A stretch of DNA of 64,000 bases from an uncultured Pseudomonadota bacterium. GTDB lineage: Bacteria; Pseudomonadota; Gammaproteobacteria; Steroidobacterales; Steroidobacteraceae. Under the pieces are notes generated by a model. That model had not been told where the DNA came from, made no database searches, and worked only from the letters and a program-made list of their open reading frames with translations. Shown here piece by piece: positions 11,386 through 20,129 of the stretch. Location: NCBI GenBank assembly GCA_903868595.1, contig CAIPVV010000031.1, positions 17,537-81,536 of the forward strand, written 5' to 3'. The stretch's first letter is position 1. Each line of letters begins with the position of its first letter. The position numbers were made by a program, and so were the translations under genes.

Positions 11386-12089
11386 CAGCTGCGCCGCCAG
11401 CGATCGCGCAAGCCACCGGCCAGGCCGCCGGCCAGCGCCCCGACGACGATGTGCCAGGAACTGCCCGGCAGCAGCCGCGAGACGCTGAAGGCCACGGCCC
11501 CGGCGACCGCCCAGGGCAGCAGGTCCCCCAGGCCGCGCCACATCGGCAGGAGCAGCGCGATGAACACGGTCAGTCCTGCGAAGTAGACCGGGTGCCCCGG
11601 CGGCGCGGCCACGACGCTGCCCAGCAGGTGTCCGGCGATGGTGCAGGCGACCCACGTGATCCACAGCGGCGCGCCGCTACCGATCAGGTACGCGGCATCC
11701 CGCTCGCCCGCCTTGATTTCCCTCAGCGACAGGGCCCAGTTGTGGTCCACCAGCAGGAACAGGCTCAGCCCGCGCCGCCAGCCACGCAGGTGATCCAGCC
11801 ACGGTGCCAGCAGCGGTCCCATCAGCAGGAAGCGCAGGTTCACGGAAAAGGAAGCCAGGCCCACGCTCAGGACCGACACAGGGGCAGTCCAGGCGCCGAT
11901 CGCCAGCAGCTGGGCGGAGCCGGCGAACACGAACATGCTCATCAGCGTGGCCTCCGCCAGCGTCAGCCCCTGCGACTGCGCGGCCAGACCGGTGACCACG
12001 CCAAACGGCAATCCCGCCACGACCAGGGCAGGACTGGCCCGCAGACCGCGCCGGATACCGGCCCAGGTGAAGCGCGTCGCGATGCTCAC
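11385..12089 (-). CDS. azlC: AzlC family branched-chain amino acid exporter subunit
   Basis: The 234-residue protein has the AzlC pattern near the N-terminus (GLRASPALVVAGLPFGVVTG) and FVFAGSAQLLAIG, with about five to seven membrane helices. A GTG start at 12089 overlaps the stop of the upstream glycosylase gene (GTGA). The upstream open frame is antisense to nothing useful and lacks family similarity. With AzlD it should export leucine, isoleucine or valine analogues. The chain mutM - glycosylase - azlC - azlD looks like one transcription unit. Confidence 0.88.
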   Translation of the reverse strand: MSIATRFTWAGIRRGLRASPALVVAGLPFGVVTGLAAQSQGLTLAEATLMSMFVFAGSAQLLAIGAWTAPVSVLSVGLASFSVNLRFLLMGPLLAPWLDHLRGWRRGLSLFLLVDHNWALSLREIKAGERDAAYLIGSGAPLWITWVACTIAGHLLGSVVAAPPGHPVYFAGLTVFIALLLPMWRGLGDLLPWAVAGAVAFSVSRLLPGSSWHIVVGALAGGLAGGLRDRWRRS

Positions 12090-12811
12090 GCGGCCTGCTT
12101 TTTCTGCGAGGCCTGCGTCGGTTGCTTCGCGGGGCGCGGCGGCATCAGTTGGATGCGCGGCGCGCGCCCGGGCCGCGACGGCAGCTGCGCCTCGCGGTGC
12201 AGGTCCACCGCGCGCCACAGGTACCACGCCGCCGCCGATCGGTAGGGCCGCCAACGCTCGCCAAAGGCCAGCAGGGCCTTCGGGCGCGGCATGCCCTTGA
12301 GCCCGTAGGCCAGGCGAAAGCCATTGCAGACGCCAAAGTCAGCCACCGGCAGCACGTCGGCGCGGCCCAGGTGGAACATCAGCAGCATCTCCGCCGTCCA
12401 GCGACCGATGCCGCGCACCGCCACGCAGTGCTCGATCACCGCTTCATCGTCCAGGCGCCAGAGCGCCTCGTCCGGGGGCAGCGTGCCAGCCCGCGTCTTG
12501 GCGGCCAGGTCCTGGAGTGCGGCGATCTTGGCGTAGGAGAAGCCGACGCCGCGCAGCGCCGTGACGTCGGCTTCCAGGATCTGCGCCGGGGTGGGGAACT
12601 GCCCGCCGAACAGCGCCTCCAGCCGCTCCAGGATGCGACGGGCCACCACGCCGGAGAGCTGCTGGCTCGCGATGGAGCGCGAGAGCGTTTCAAACACGGC
12701 GCCCTTGCGCCGCTTGCCCAGCGCGCAGCGACCCGCCAGGGCAACGATGCCAGCCAGCACCGGGTCGACGGCGGCGAAGTGTTGTTCGAGCGTGGACTGG
12801 GACGCGATCAT
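12086..12811 (-). CDS. AlkA-type DNA-3-methyladenine glycosylase (HhH-GPD)
   Basis: The 241-residue HhH-GPD glycosylase removes alkylated purines from DNA in base excision repair. The helix-hairpin-helix is seen at VRGIGRWTAE and the catalytic Asp in LPVADFGV. The N-terminal LSRSIASQQLSGVVA is the expected family start of the core. The ATG at 12811 is four bases after the mutM stop; the longer open frame would run back through mutM. It lacks the extra N-terminal domain of E. coli AlkA. Its grouping with mutM makes a small DNA-repair pair. Confidence 0.92.
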   Translation of the reverse strand: MIASQSTLEQHFAAVDPVLAGIVALAGRCALGKRRKGAVFETLSRSIASQQLSGVVARRILERLEALFGGQFPTPAQILEADVTALRGVGFSYAKIAALQDLAAKTRAGTLPPDEALWRLDDEAVIEHCVAVRGIGRWTAEMLLMFHLGRADVLPVADFGVCNGFRLAYGLKGMPRPKALLAFGERWRPYRSAAAWYLWRAVDLHREAQLPSRPGRAPRIQLMPPRPAKQPTQASQKKQAA

Positions 12812-12815
12812 CGGG

Positions 12816-13631
12816 CTAGCGTTGGCATTGCGGGCAGAAATAGGTGGAGCGTTGCCCCTGTACCCGGTGGCGAATCGGCGTGGCGCAGCGCCGGCAGGGT
12901 TCTCCGCCGCGCTCGTAGACGTAGAGCTTGCGCCGGAAGTAGCCCGGCTTGCCATCCGCGCCCACGTAATCGCGCAGCGTCGTGCCGCCAAAGCGGATCG
13001 CCATCGCCAGTACCGCGCGAATGGCCTTCACCAGGCGCGTGCACTCCGCGCGGGTCAGGGACTTGGCGGCGCGTCCGGGACGGATGCCCGCGCGAAACAG
13101 CGCCTCGCTCGCATAGATATTGCCCACGCCCACCACGAGGTGGCTGTTCATGATCAGCAGCTTGATCGCGACCTGCCGCTTGCGCGTCACGCGGTAGAGG
13201 TAGTCGGCGTCGAAGGCATCCTCGAGCGGTTCCGGCGCGAGCTTGCGCAGCAGCAGGTGCTGCGCCGGATCCTCCGTGAGGTAGTGCAGGCTGCCGAAGC
13301 GGCGCGGGTCGTTGAACCGCAGGGTCTGTCCGGAATCCAGCTCCAGGTCCAGGTGATCGTGCGTCAGGCGCGGCGTGGTGGCGCTCATCACGCGCAGGCT
13401 CCCCGACATGCCCAGGTGCAGCAGCAGGCTGCCGCGCTCCAGGTCGATCAGCAGGTACTTGGCGCGGCGGCGAACGGCCGTGACCTGCTGGCCAGCAACG
13501 AGGGACGGCATGTCGGCGGCCACGGGCCAGCGCAACCTCGGCTCATGCACGGCCAGCTGCACCACGCGGCGGCCCTGTACATGCGGCTCGATGCCGCGGC
13601 GCGTGGTCTCGACTTCGGGTAGCTCTGGCAC
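12816..13631 (-). CDS. mutM: Formamidopyrimidine-DNA glycosylase (8-oxoguanine, Fpg/MutM)
   Basis: The 271-residue bifunctional glycosylase/AP lyase excises 8-oxoguanine and Fapy lesions. The N-terminal Pro nucleophile and Glu are present (MPELPEVE). So are the central helix-two-turn-helix region (VVGVGNIYASEALF) and a complete C-terminal zinc finger of the form CxxC-x16-CxxC (CRRC ... CPQC, last 20-25 residues). It is the first gene of a probable operon with the AlkA-type glycosylase and azlCD. Confidence 0.97.
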   Translation of the reverse strand: MPELPEVETTRRGIEPHVQGRRVVQLAVHEPRLRWPVAADMPSLVAGQQVTAVRRRAKYLLIDLERGSLLLHLGMSGSLRVMSATTPRLTHDHLDLELDSGQTLRFNDPRRFGSLHYLTEDPAQHLLLRKLAPEPLEDAFDADYLYRVTRKRQVAIKLLIMNSHLVVGVGNIYASEALFRAGIRPGRAAKSLTRAECTRLVKAIRAVLAMAIRFGGTTLRDYVGADGKPGYFRRKLYVYERGGEPCRRCATPIRHRVQGQRSTYFCPQCQR

Positions 13632-13666
13632 GCACGCAAGAGTGCCAGAAGGCGTGGGGGCCGGAA

Positions 13667-13695
13667 ACGAAAAAGCCCGCTACAGGAGCGGGCTT
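13667..13695 (-). terminator. Rho-independent terminator of rpmBG
   Basis: On the minus strand the arms AAGCCCGC and GCGGGCTT (13695-13688 and 13680-13673) form a perfect eight-base stem with a seven-base loop. TTTTTCGT follows. It sits 36 bases behind the rpmG stop and before the mutM start, closing the ribosomal protein operon. Confidence 0.9.
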
Positions 13696-13730
13696 CTCGC
13701 CGGATACCGGATCAGGTAGGCGCGGCGCGC

Positions 13731-13886
13731 TTACTTGATCTTGGTTTCCTTGTAGTTCACGTGCTTGCGGACGACCGGGTCGTACTTCTTCGTCTCCAGC
13801 TTCTCGGGATGAAGACGCTTGTTCTTCATCGCGACGTAGAAATGGCCCGTGCCCGCGGTGGACAGCAGTTTCACTTTTTCGCGCAT
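13731..13886 (-). CDS. rpmG: 50S ribosomal protein L33
   Basis: A 51-residue basic protein beginning [18 protein letters not shown] and ending in a Lys-rich tail. Length and sequence are as expected for bacterial L33. It lacks the four zinc-binding Cys residues of the C+ form, so it is the zinc-independent type. It follows rpmB after 13 bases and is closed by the terminator at 13667-13695. Confidence 0.97.
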   Translation of the reverse strand: MREKVKLLSTAGTGHFYVAMKNKRLHPEKLETKKYDPVVRKHVNYKETKIK

Positions 13887-13899
13887 GACTGGAAGCTCC

Positions 13900-14136
13900 T
13901 TAGACCTGTTTGCCCTGGGCGCGCATCTTGGCGAGCACCACGTCGATGCCGTTCTTCTCGATCGTACGCAGGGCGTTCGCCGAGACGCGCAGCTTCACCC
14001 AGCGCTTCTCGTCCTCCAGCCAGAAACGCTGCACGTGCAGGTTCGGCAGGAAGCGACGACGCTTGCGGTTGTTGGCGTGCGATACGCGGTTGCCGACGGC
14101 CGGCCGCTTGCCGGTAACTTCGCAGACGCGGGACAT
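13900..14136 (-). CDS. rpmB: 50S ribosomal protein L28
   Basis: A 78-residue protein starting [20 protein letters not shown], the standard opening of proteobacterial L28, and rich in Arg/Lys. It is the first gene of the rpmB-rpmG operon. The promoter at 14257-14286 would give a leader of about 110 bases. Confidence 0.97.
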   Translation of the reverse strand: MSRVCEVTGKRPAVGNRVSHANNRKRRRFLPNLHVQRFWLEDEKRWVKLRVSANALRTIEKNGIDVVLAKMRAQGKQV

Positions 14137-14256
14137 GGCATGATCCTTAAAAAACCGTTAAAAATCAAAAACTTGCTTTTCGGTCTGCCGGCTTCCGGGC
14201 CCCGGGGGGCACGCGCTGGCCGCCAAGGGGAGCCTCGGACGACGAAAAGGGCGGGC

Positions 14257-14286
14257 TTTATACCAGTCCGGAGGGGGCTTGGGCAA
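14257..14286 (-). promoter_or_regulatory. Sigma-70-type promoter for rpmBG
   Basis: Read on the minus strand, TTGCCC (14286-14281) is followed after 18 bases by TATAAA (14262-14257). Transcription would begin near 14250, upstream of rpmB with no gene between. The rest of 14290-14630 contains only unsupported reading frames. Confidence 0.6.
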
Positions 14287-14630
14287 GGCGCTTGCACATC
14301 CCCCGCAGCAGACCCTGCTCGGCGACGGACAGGCAGCGGCCGGCGCCGACCACCCGCTGCCCCGGCACCCAGCGCTTCCCCCGAGCCGGGACCTGCTGGA
14401 TCGCGTCCCGGGGGGACCGCTGGCGCCATCGAGTGGGCTCCGGGCGCGCTCGCCGAGGGCGATCAGGCGACGCCGGTTGTCCCGGCGCACGCAGTACCCC
14501 GTTTTCTCGCAGGGTCCCTATTTGCCACTGGTGTGGAAGCCGCCTGGGTCCGGCATTGCCTGGCCCGGCTTGCGGCGCACTATCGGATACGCCGCCAGAC
14601 AAGGCCAAGACAGGCGCAGGGCACGTGAAG

Positions 14631-15122
14631 ATGAACGAGGCTCAGGGCTTCTTCCCAGACCGTGAGGCCCTGCGAGCCAGGCGGGTACGGGCACGCGCTA
14701 ATCAGCCTGCGGACCCGTCCGACGCGCGCACCCGGCGCAAGGGAATGTCGGTGGTCTGGGTAGCGGTCTTCATACCGATGTGGCTCAACACCCTCCTGTT
14801 GGGCTGGAACGGGCACCTCACTCCCCGATCGCTGGACGTCATCCGGTACTGCCTTGGGCTTCTCCTCGCGGCCTGCGGTCTGCTGGTGGCGGTTGGCCTC
14901 TGGAAGGGCTTCAGCACCAAGACTTCGCGACACGTCCAGCCCCGCAGTCGTTGGACGATGCCTGTCGGCACGGTCCCCCGGTCACGGCGCCGCCGACCTT
15001 CAGCCTTCCAGGCCGCCTTTGCCCGGCCTGCGCACCCCGCACCCTTGGGTGCGGTTGGGGCTGTTTACAGCAGGCCCTGTTCCGCGAAGGACGTGCAGCG
15101 CCCGTCGCCGATCACCAGGTGA
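14631..15122 (+). CDS. Hypothetical small membrane protein
   Basis: I do not recognise this 163-residue protein. After a charged N-terminus it has two hydrophobic stretches that could cross the membrane: VVWVAVFIPMWLNTLLL (about 41-57) and CLGLLLAACGLLVAVGLW (about 74-91). The remainder is Arg/Pro-rich and runs 58 bases antisense into the end of radC, which makes the C-terminus doubtful. GAAG before the ATG is a weak ribosome site. It may be a lineage-specific gene or a chance frame in high-GC DNA. Confidence 0.4.
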   Translation: MNEAQGFFPDREALRARRVRARANQPADPSDARTRRKGMSVVWVAVFIPMWLNTLLLGWNGHLTPRSLDVIRYCLGLLLAACGLLVAVGLWKGFSTKTSRHVQPRSRWTMPVGTVPRSRRRRPSAFQAAFARPAHPAPLGAVGAVYSRPCSAKDVQRPSPITR

Positions 15123-15739
15123 TCCAGCACCCGGATGTCCACCAGTGCCAGGGCTTCCTTCAGGCGGGCCGTGATCAGCTCATCCGCGTGGCTGGGCTCG
15201 GCGACCCCGGAGGGGTGGTTGTGGGCCAGGATCACGGCGGCGGCGTTGCGCGCCAGGGCCTGCTTGACCACTTCCCGCGGGTGCACGCTGGCGCCGTCGA
15301 TCGTGCCCCGGAACAGTTCGTCGAAAGCAATCAAGCGGTGCCGGTTGTCCAGGTGCAGGCAGCAGAAGACCTCGTAGGGCCGGTCCCGCAGCTGGGCGAT
15401 CAGGAAGGTGCGGGTGGCCTGCGGGGCCTCCAGCGCGGGGCCGGTCTTGAGCGCCTCGCTGTAGTGTCGGCGGGCCAGCTCCAGCGCCGCCTGCAGGATG
15501 CCGTAGCGGCGGGGACTCAGGGAGGGGCTCTGCGCCCAGTCTCCCTGGCGGACCTGCAGCAGCGCCCGCAGCGAGCGGAACTCCAGCAGCAGCGCCCGGC
15601 CCAGCTCCACGGCGTTGCGTGCCCGCGTGCCGCTGCCAAAGAGCACGGCCAGCAATTCGGCGTCGGAGAGGCTCTGCGGGCCCTGGGCCAGCAGTTTCTC
15701 CCGCGGTCGTTCCTGTTCGGGCCAGTCGCGGATGGACAT
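15065..15739 (-). CDS. radC: RadC family JAB-domain protein
   Basis: The 224-residue protein opens with an N-terminal helix-hairpin-helix-like region (LAQGPQSLSDAELLAVLFGSG). A JAMM/MPN domain follows, with the metal motif HNHPSG near the C-terminus, a following Asp in PSHADE, and an upstream E in FDELF. RadC was once linked to DNA repair; its biochemical role is unsettled. The ATG at 15739 (MSIRDWPEQERP) is the family start, and the longer frame upstream is non-homologous. It is divergent from coaBC, a common neighbour in gammaproteobacteria. Confidence 0.95.
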   Translation of the reverse strand: MSIRDWPEQERPREKLLAQGPQSLSDAELLAVLFGSGTRARNAVELGRALLLEFRSLRALLQVRQGDWAQSPSLSPRRYGILQAALELARRHYSEALKTGPALEAPQATRTFLIAQLRDRPYEVFCCLHLDNRHRLIAFDELFRGTIDGASVHPREVVKQALARNAAAVILAHNHPSGVAEPSHADELITARLKEALALVDIRVLDHLVIGDGRCTSFAEQGLL

Positions 15740-15997
15740 GCGCTGTGCGGCTCCCTGGGGGCGCTGCGGGGAGGGGCAGTGTGCGGTGGCACCGGGAGGT
15801 GGTGCGAGCGCCAAAACGCCCCGGCTTGCGTGAAAAAGCCGCTGGCGCTGGCGCATGCGAGCCGGGCAGGGCCGCGCCGGCAAGGGCCTGGGGGCAGGCC
15901 CCCGGGGATATCCGTGACTGGGTTCTCATCACCCCAGCGATAAGCATATCGCCAGCGGATCATGGAAAGGGGCGACCGCGCCGACCATAATGACCGC

Positions 15998-17197
15998 ATG
16001 AATGGTAAACGGATCGTGCTGGGCGTGACCGGCGGCATTGCGGCTTACAAGAGCCCCGATCTCGTGCGTCGCCTCGTGGAACGGGGCGCCCAGGTACAGG
16101 TCGTCATGACCGCCGGGGCGCGCGAGTTCGTCACGCCGCTCACCTTCCAGGCCGTCTCCGGCCGCGAGGCGCGCAGCGACCTGTGGGACCACGGCGCCGA
16201 GGCGGCGATGGGCCATATCGAGATGGCGCGCTGGGCGGACCTGATCCTGATCGCACCGGCGAGCGCCGATTTCCTCGCGCACCTCGCGCACGGCCTGGCC
16301 GATGACCTGCTGACCACGATGTGTCTGGCGAGCGCCGCCCCGATCGCGGTGGCGCCAGCGATGAACCGCCTGATGTGGGCCAACGCGGCCACGCAGGCCA
16401 ATGTGCAGCAGCTGCGCGCGCGCGGCGTGCACGTGTTGGGCCCGGCGGTCGGCGAGCAGGCCTGCGGGGAAACCGGCGAGGGCCGCATGGTGGAGCCGGC
16501 GGCGCTGGCCGAGGCGGCGCTGGCGCTGTTCCCGGTGCACGGGCCGCTGTCGGGTAAGCGCGTGCTGATCACCGCGGGGCCGACCCGCGAGCGCATCGAT
16601 CCGGTACGCTTCATCAGCAACCGCAGCTCCGGCAAGATGGGCTATGCGATCGCGCAGGCCGCGCGCGAACAGGGCGCCGAGGTCGTGCTGGTCAGCGGGC
16701 CGGTGAGCCTGTGCGCGCCCACCGGCGTCCGCCGCGAATGCGTGGAGTCCGCCGAACAGATGCATGCGGCCGTCATGAAGGAGGCCGGGACCGCCGACAT
16801 CTTCATCGCCACGGCGGCGGTGGCGGACTACCGGCCTGCCAAGCCCGCGGACTGCAAGATCAAGAAGGTCACCGACACGCTGGAAGTGGCGATGGAGCGC
16901 ACGATCGACATCCTGCATGCAGTCGCCCAGCTGCCGCGGCGTCCCTATGTCGTCGGCTTTGCCGCCGAGACGAACAACGTCGAGGAGCACGCCCGCGCGA
17001 AGCTGGAGCGCAAGAACCTGGACCTCATTGCCGCCAACGAGGTCGGTGACTGCAAGGTGTTCGACCAGGACGACAACGCGCTGGTGCTGCTGTGGAAGAA
17101 CGGCGGGCGCCAGGAGCTGGGCGCCGGTCCCAAGACGCTGCTGGCGCGCAAGCTCATGGCCTTCATCGCCGCGCGTTACCTGGCGAATGCCCCGTGA
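15998..17197 (+). CDS. coaBC: Bifunctional phosphopantothenoylcysteine decarboxylase/synthetase CoaBC
   Basis: The enzyme adds Cys to 4'-phosphopantothenate and then decarboxylates it in coenzyme A synthesis. The N-terminal flavoprotein CoaC half (to about residue 190) begins [12 protein letters not shown] and has the substrate motif PAMNRLMW. The CoaB half carries [13 protein letters not shown], the NRSSGKMG loop and the conserved KIKKV lysines. The ATG at 15998 gives 399 residues; an in-frame ATG at 15962 would add 12 unlikely residues. The stop overlaps the dut GTG start (GTGA). Confidence 0.97.
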   Translation: MNGKRIVLGVTGGIAAYKSPDLVRRLVERGAQVQVVMTAGAREFVTPLTFQAVSGREARSDLWDHGAEAAMGHIEMARWADLILIAPASADFLAHLAHGLADDLLTTMCLASAAPIAVAPAMNRLMWANAATQANVQQLRARGVHVLGPAVGEQACGETGEGRMVEPAALAEAALALFPVHGPLSGKRVLITAGPTRERIDPVRFISNRSSGKMGYAIAQAAREQGAEVVLVSGPVSLCAPTGVRRECVESAEQMHAAVMKEAGTADIFIATAAVADYRPAKPADCKIKKVTDTLEVAMERTIDILHAVAQLPRRPYVVGFAAETNNVEEHARAKLERKNLDLIAANEVGDCKVFDQDDNALVLLWKNGGRQELGAGPKTLLARKLMAFIAARYLANAP

Positions 17198-17661
17198 GCG
17201 CGGTGCATCGGCCACTGAAGGTGCGGGTGCTGGATTCGCGCATCGGCACGCTTTATCCGCTGCCTGCCTATGCAACACAGGGCTCGGCCGGGATGGATCT
17301 TCGCGCGGTGCTTGATGCGCCGCAGGAGCTGGCCGCGGGCGCGACGACGCTCCTTCCCACGGGACTGGCGATCCATGTGGAGGATCCGGGCCTGGCGGCG
17401 ATCATCCTGCCGCGCTCGGGCCTGGGACATAAGCACGGGATCGTCCTGGGGAACCTCGTCGGCCTGATCGACTCAGATTACCAAGGCCAGCTGATGGTCT
17501 CCTGCTGGAACCGCGGTTCCCAGGCCTTCACCATCCAGCCGGGCGAGCGGATCGCCCAGCTGGTGGTGGTGCCGGTGGTGCAGGTGGCGCTGCAGCTGGT
17601 GGATGACTTTGAGGACAGCTCGCGCGGGTCTGGCGGATTCGGTCACACCGGCCGCAGCTGA
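17194..17661 (+). CDS. dut: Deoxyuridine 5'-triphosphate nucleotidohydrolase (dUTPase)
   Basis: This 155-residue trimeric dUTPase keeps uracil out of DNA and supplies dUMP. All five motifs are present in order: [40 protein letters not shown] and the C-terminal [10 protein letters not shown] arm. The start is a GTG at 17194 overlapping the coaBC stop, confirming the coaBC-dut operon seen in many gammaproteobacteria. Confidence 0.97.
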   Translation: MSAVHRPLKVRVLDSRIGTLYPLPAYATQGSAGMDLRAVLDAPQELAAGATTLLPTGLAIHVEDPGLAAIILPRSGLGHKHGIVLGNLVGLIDSDYQGQLMVSCWNRGSQAFTIQPGERIAQLVVVPVVQVALQLVDDFEDSSRGSGGFGHTGRS

Positions 17662-17742
17662 TCCCGCGGTAAGGTCCTCCTCCGCCAAGGACTACAGCCT
17701 GTTCAGGCCGCATTAAGCTGCCCAAACCTATAAAGGTTACCC

Positions 17743-18309
17743 ATGAGATTGCGAACTACATTGGCTTCCCCGGTCGCGCGCACGCTGGTGCCCGCGCTGA
17801 CTCTGCTCGGCCTGCTGTCCGGCTGTGTCGTCGAACAGCCGCGCCGCGAACGCCTGGCGCCGCCGCCGGTCGCGCAACCCGCGCCCGAGCCGCCGCGCGT
17901 CTATTTCTACCCGACGCAGGGTCAGAGTCCCGAGCAGCAGGATCGTGACCGCTACGAGTGCTACAACTGGGCCGTCAAGCAGACGGGCTTTGACCCCAAT
18001 CGCCAGCTGCCGCCCGAACAGATTGTGACCGTCGTGCCGTCGCGCCCGCCGGGCGAGACCACCGTCAACACGGCGATCGCCGGTGCGATCCTGGGTGCGA
18101 TTGTTTCCGGCCCCGGCCATGCCGGCGGTGGCGCGCTCATCGGCGCCGCGGCGGGCGGCCTGCTGGGCAACGCTGCCGAGAACGCGCAGGCCAACGCGCC
18201 CCGTCGCGTCATTCGCGGCCGCAGCGATGTGCGCTACGACCGCGAGGCCACAGAATATCGCCGAGCCATGTCCGCGTGCCTGGAAGGCCGCGGTTACGCC
18301 GTCAAGTGA
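17743..18309 (+). CDS. Putative glycine-zipper lipoprotein with split Cys module
   Basis: A 188-residue protein with a lipoprotein signal (LLSGC, residues 24-28), so probably anchored in the outer or inner membrane. A segment VYFYPTQGQSPEQQDRDRY with ECYNWAV (53-77) is followed by a glycine-zipper hydrophobic hairpin (about 112-143, GAILGAIVSG and GALIGAAAGGLLG). The end is YRRAMSACLEGRGYAVK. The first and last segments match the C-terminal module of the next gene, as if the zipper had been inserted into it. AAGG before the ATG is the likely ribosome site. No specific function is known to me. Confidence 0.8.
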   Translation: MRLRTTLASPVARTLVPALTLLGLLSGCVVEQPRRERLAPPPVAQPAPEPPRVYFYPTQGQSPEQQDRDRYECYNWAVKQTGFDPNRQLPPEQIVTVVPSRPPGETTVNTAIAGAILGAIVSGPGHAGGGALIGAAAGGLLGNAAENAQANAPRRVIRGRSDVRYDREATEYRRAMSACLEGRGYAVK

Positions 18310-18317
18310 GGCTAGCC

Positions 18318-19397
18318 ATGTCCACGTCCGAGCTTTGCTGGTCATCCCGTCGCAAGACGGCGCTCCTGGCGGTCCTGCTCGGTGGCAGCCTGGCCGTGTT
18401 CGCGGCCTTGCCGGCGAGCGCGCGCCCCACCGCGGGGGCGGACCCGTCCAAGGAGGAGGAGCAGCCGCGCCGCGAGAAGGGCCACGAGGAGCAGCGTCCG
18501 CCGCGTGGAGCGGCACAGCAGGTGCCTGCGCCCGCGCGTGTCGAGCCGCCCCACACCGTGGGCGTCCGCCCGGCGCCCGCGCCGGCTGCGGAACAGCGCT
18601 TCCAGGGCCGTCCGGGACCTGCGCCGGAACAGCGCGTCGATGCGCGTCAGGATGTCCGTGGCGGCGAGCGTGGCGAGAATCGTTTTGTGGAGCGCGCCGG
18701 TGACAACCGGCCCGCTGATCGGGGCAGTGACCGGGGTGGTGATCGCGGCGCCGTTGGCGCGCCGCGCTACGGTGACCGGGCGGTCGTGGGTCCGCCCCGC
18801 GGCCTCGTCGGTCCGGATTCGCGCATCCAGTCCCCGTCCCTGGCCTCTGGCGGGGGCCGCCGTGCGCCGCCGCCGGCGCGCGTCGTGCCGCGCCTGGAGC
18901 CCGGGTATCGCTCCTACAGCTGGGGCGGCGGGCAGTACTACCACCAGGGTGGCCACTGGTATCGCCCCTACGGCGGCTCCTACCTGATCGTCTCGGCGCC
19001 GTTCGGCCTGTTCGTGCCGTACCTGCCGGACTACTACACGACCTTCTGGTACGGCGGTTCGCGCTACTACATGGCCGACGACACCTACTACCTCTACGAT
19101 CCGGCACGGCGCGGCTACATCGTGACGCATTCCCCGTACGGCGATGACGTGGTCTATGACGACGACGAGGCGGGCCCGAGCAGTTCGAGTGAACGCCGCG
19201 ATGCCGAGCTGTACGTGTATCCGATGCGTGGCCAGAGCGAGCGGCAGCAGGCGGATGATCGCTATGAGTGCCATCGCTGGGCGGTCGGCCAGGCGCACTA
19301 CGATCCGACCGATCAGGAATACCGCGCCGATGATCGCGCGCAGTACGATCGTGCCCTGACGGCCTGCCTGACGGGCCGCGGCTACAGCGTCAAGTAG
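18318..19397 (+). CDS. Exported DUF6515-like protein with C-terminal Cys module
   Basis: The 359-residue protein opens with a signal peptide (about 1-36, cleavage near PASARP). A long low-complexity Arg/Gly/Pro/Ala region follows (about 37-190), then a Tyr/Gly-rich part with YYHQGGHWYRPYGGSY and YYMADDTYYLYD that resembles DUF6515. The last 63 residues (YVYPMRGQSERQQ ... CHRWAV ... ALTACLTGRGYSVK) are the same module as in the preceding lipoprotein. It starts eight bases after that gene, so the two are co-transcribed. A role in the envelope is inferred from signals only. Confidence 0.8.
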   Translation: MSTSELCWSSRRKTALLAVLLGGSLAVFAALPASARPTAGADPSKEEEQPRREKGHEEQRPPRGAAQQVPAPARVEPPHTVGVRPAPAPAAEQRFQGRPGPAPEQRVDARQDVRGGERGENRFVERAGDNRPADRGSDRGGDRGAVGAPRYGDRAVVGPPRGLVGPDSRIQSPSLASGGGRRAPPPARVVPRLEPGYRSYSWGGGQYYHQGGHWYRPYGGSYLIVSAPFGLFVPYLPDYYTTFWYGGSRYYMADDTYYLYDPARRGYIVTHSPYGDDVVYDDDEAGPSSSSERRDAELYVYPMRGQSERQQADDRYECHRWAVGQAHYDPTDQEYRADDRAQYDRALTACLTGRGYSVK

Positions 19398-19409
19398 CCG
19401 CTGGCAAGG

Positions 19410-20075
19410 CTACCGCGGCCGTTGCGAGGCAACGAGTTCGCGGTAGCGGTCGATGTCCGCCTGGAAGGTGCGGCGCACTTCCCTCACTTCCTGCTCGCGC
19501 GACGCGAGCGTATCCGCCTGCGAGCGGGCTTCGTTCAGCGTCTGCACGATCTCCGCTGCCAGCGGATCCGGCATGCGGCGCGCCGTGGGGCTGGCCGAAT
19601 AGGGCTTGAAGCTCCTGGCCCGCTCGCGCAGCGAGGCGAGCCGCGAGCCCACCGAGTCGATGTAGCCGCGGGAGGCGGTGATCTGAGCTGCCAGCTGGGC
19701 CACGCGCTCATCGCGCAGCTGCTCGATGTCGTGGGCCGAGGTGTAGGTGGTCAGCAGGAACTGGTCGTGCTGCTTGACCTTGGCGGCATCCTCATCGCGC
19801 TGGAGCAGGGCGGCCTGCTCGGCGGGCGGCAGGCGGGCCGGGGAGACCTTGAGCGCCACGCCGGTGCTGTTGAGCTCGGCGATATTGCCCTGCGCATTCT
19901 CCGGCGGGATGGAATCCCCGTAGTGCGTCACCCCTTGGTCATCGACCCAGCGGTAGGTCTTACTCGGGGTGGCGGTGCTGTTGGACGCGGGCCGGGGGGG
20001 AGCGCCCTGGGCGACGCCGGCCGTGACGGCCAGCAGCAGGAGGGCAGTCGGTATGCGGTTCTTCATGGAGGTCAT
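19410..20075 (-). CDS. DUF4124 domain-containing exported protein
   Basis: A signal peptide (LLLLAVTAGVAQG) is followed by the DUF4124 motif, YRWVDDQGVTHYGDSIP (about residues 42-58). The Glu/Arg-rich remainder is predicted to be helical (coiled-coil like), ending RYRELVASQRPR. ATGs at 20075 and 20066 are both possible. I take 20075 because AGGGTGG lies just upstream. DUF4124 proteins are common periplasmic proteins of gammaproteobacteria with no settled function. It converges with the preceding envelope gene 12 bases away. Confidence 0.8.
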   Translation of the reverse strand: MTSMKNRIPTALLLLAVTAGVAQGAPPRPASNSTATPSKTYRWVDDQGVTHYGDSIPPENAQGNIAELNSTGVALKVSPARLPPAEQAALLQRDEDAAKVKQHDQFLLTTYTSAHDIEQLRDERVAQLAAQITASRGYIDSVGSRLASLRERARSFKPYSASPTARRMPDPLAAEIVQTLNEARSQADTLASREQEVREVRRTFQADIDRYRELVASQRPR

Positions 20076-20129
20076 TTTCCACCCTGCCGCGCAGGCGGCC
20101 AGTCCGACGTGCGCCAATTGCAACGCAAC

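Noticed and set aside
14160..14630. Several long frames in the rpmB upstream region
   Set aside because: All are Arg/Pro/Gly-rich and overlap each other on both strands; none has family similarity. The promoter explains the region better.
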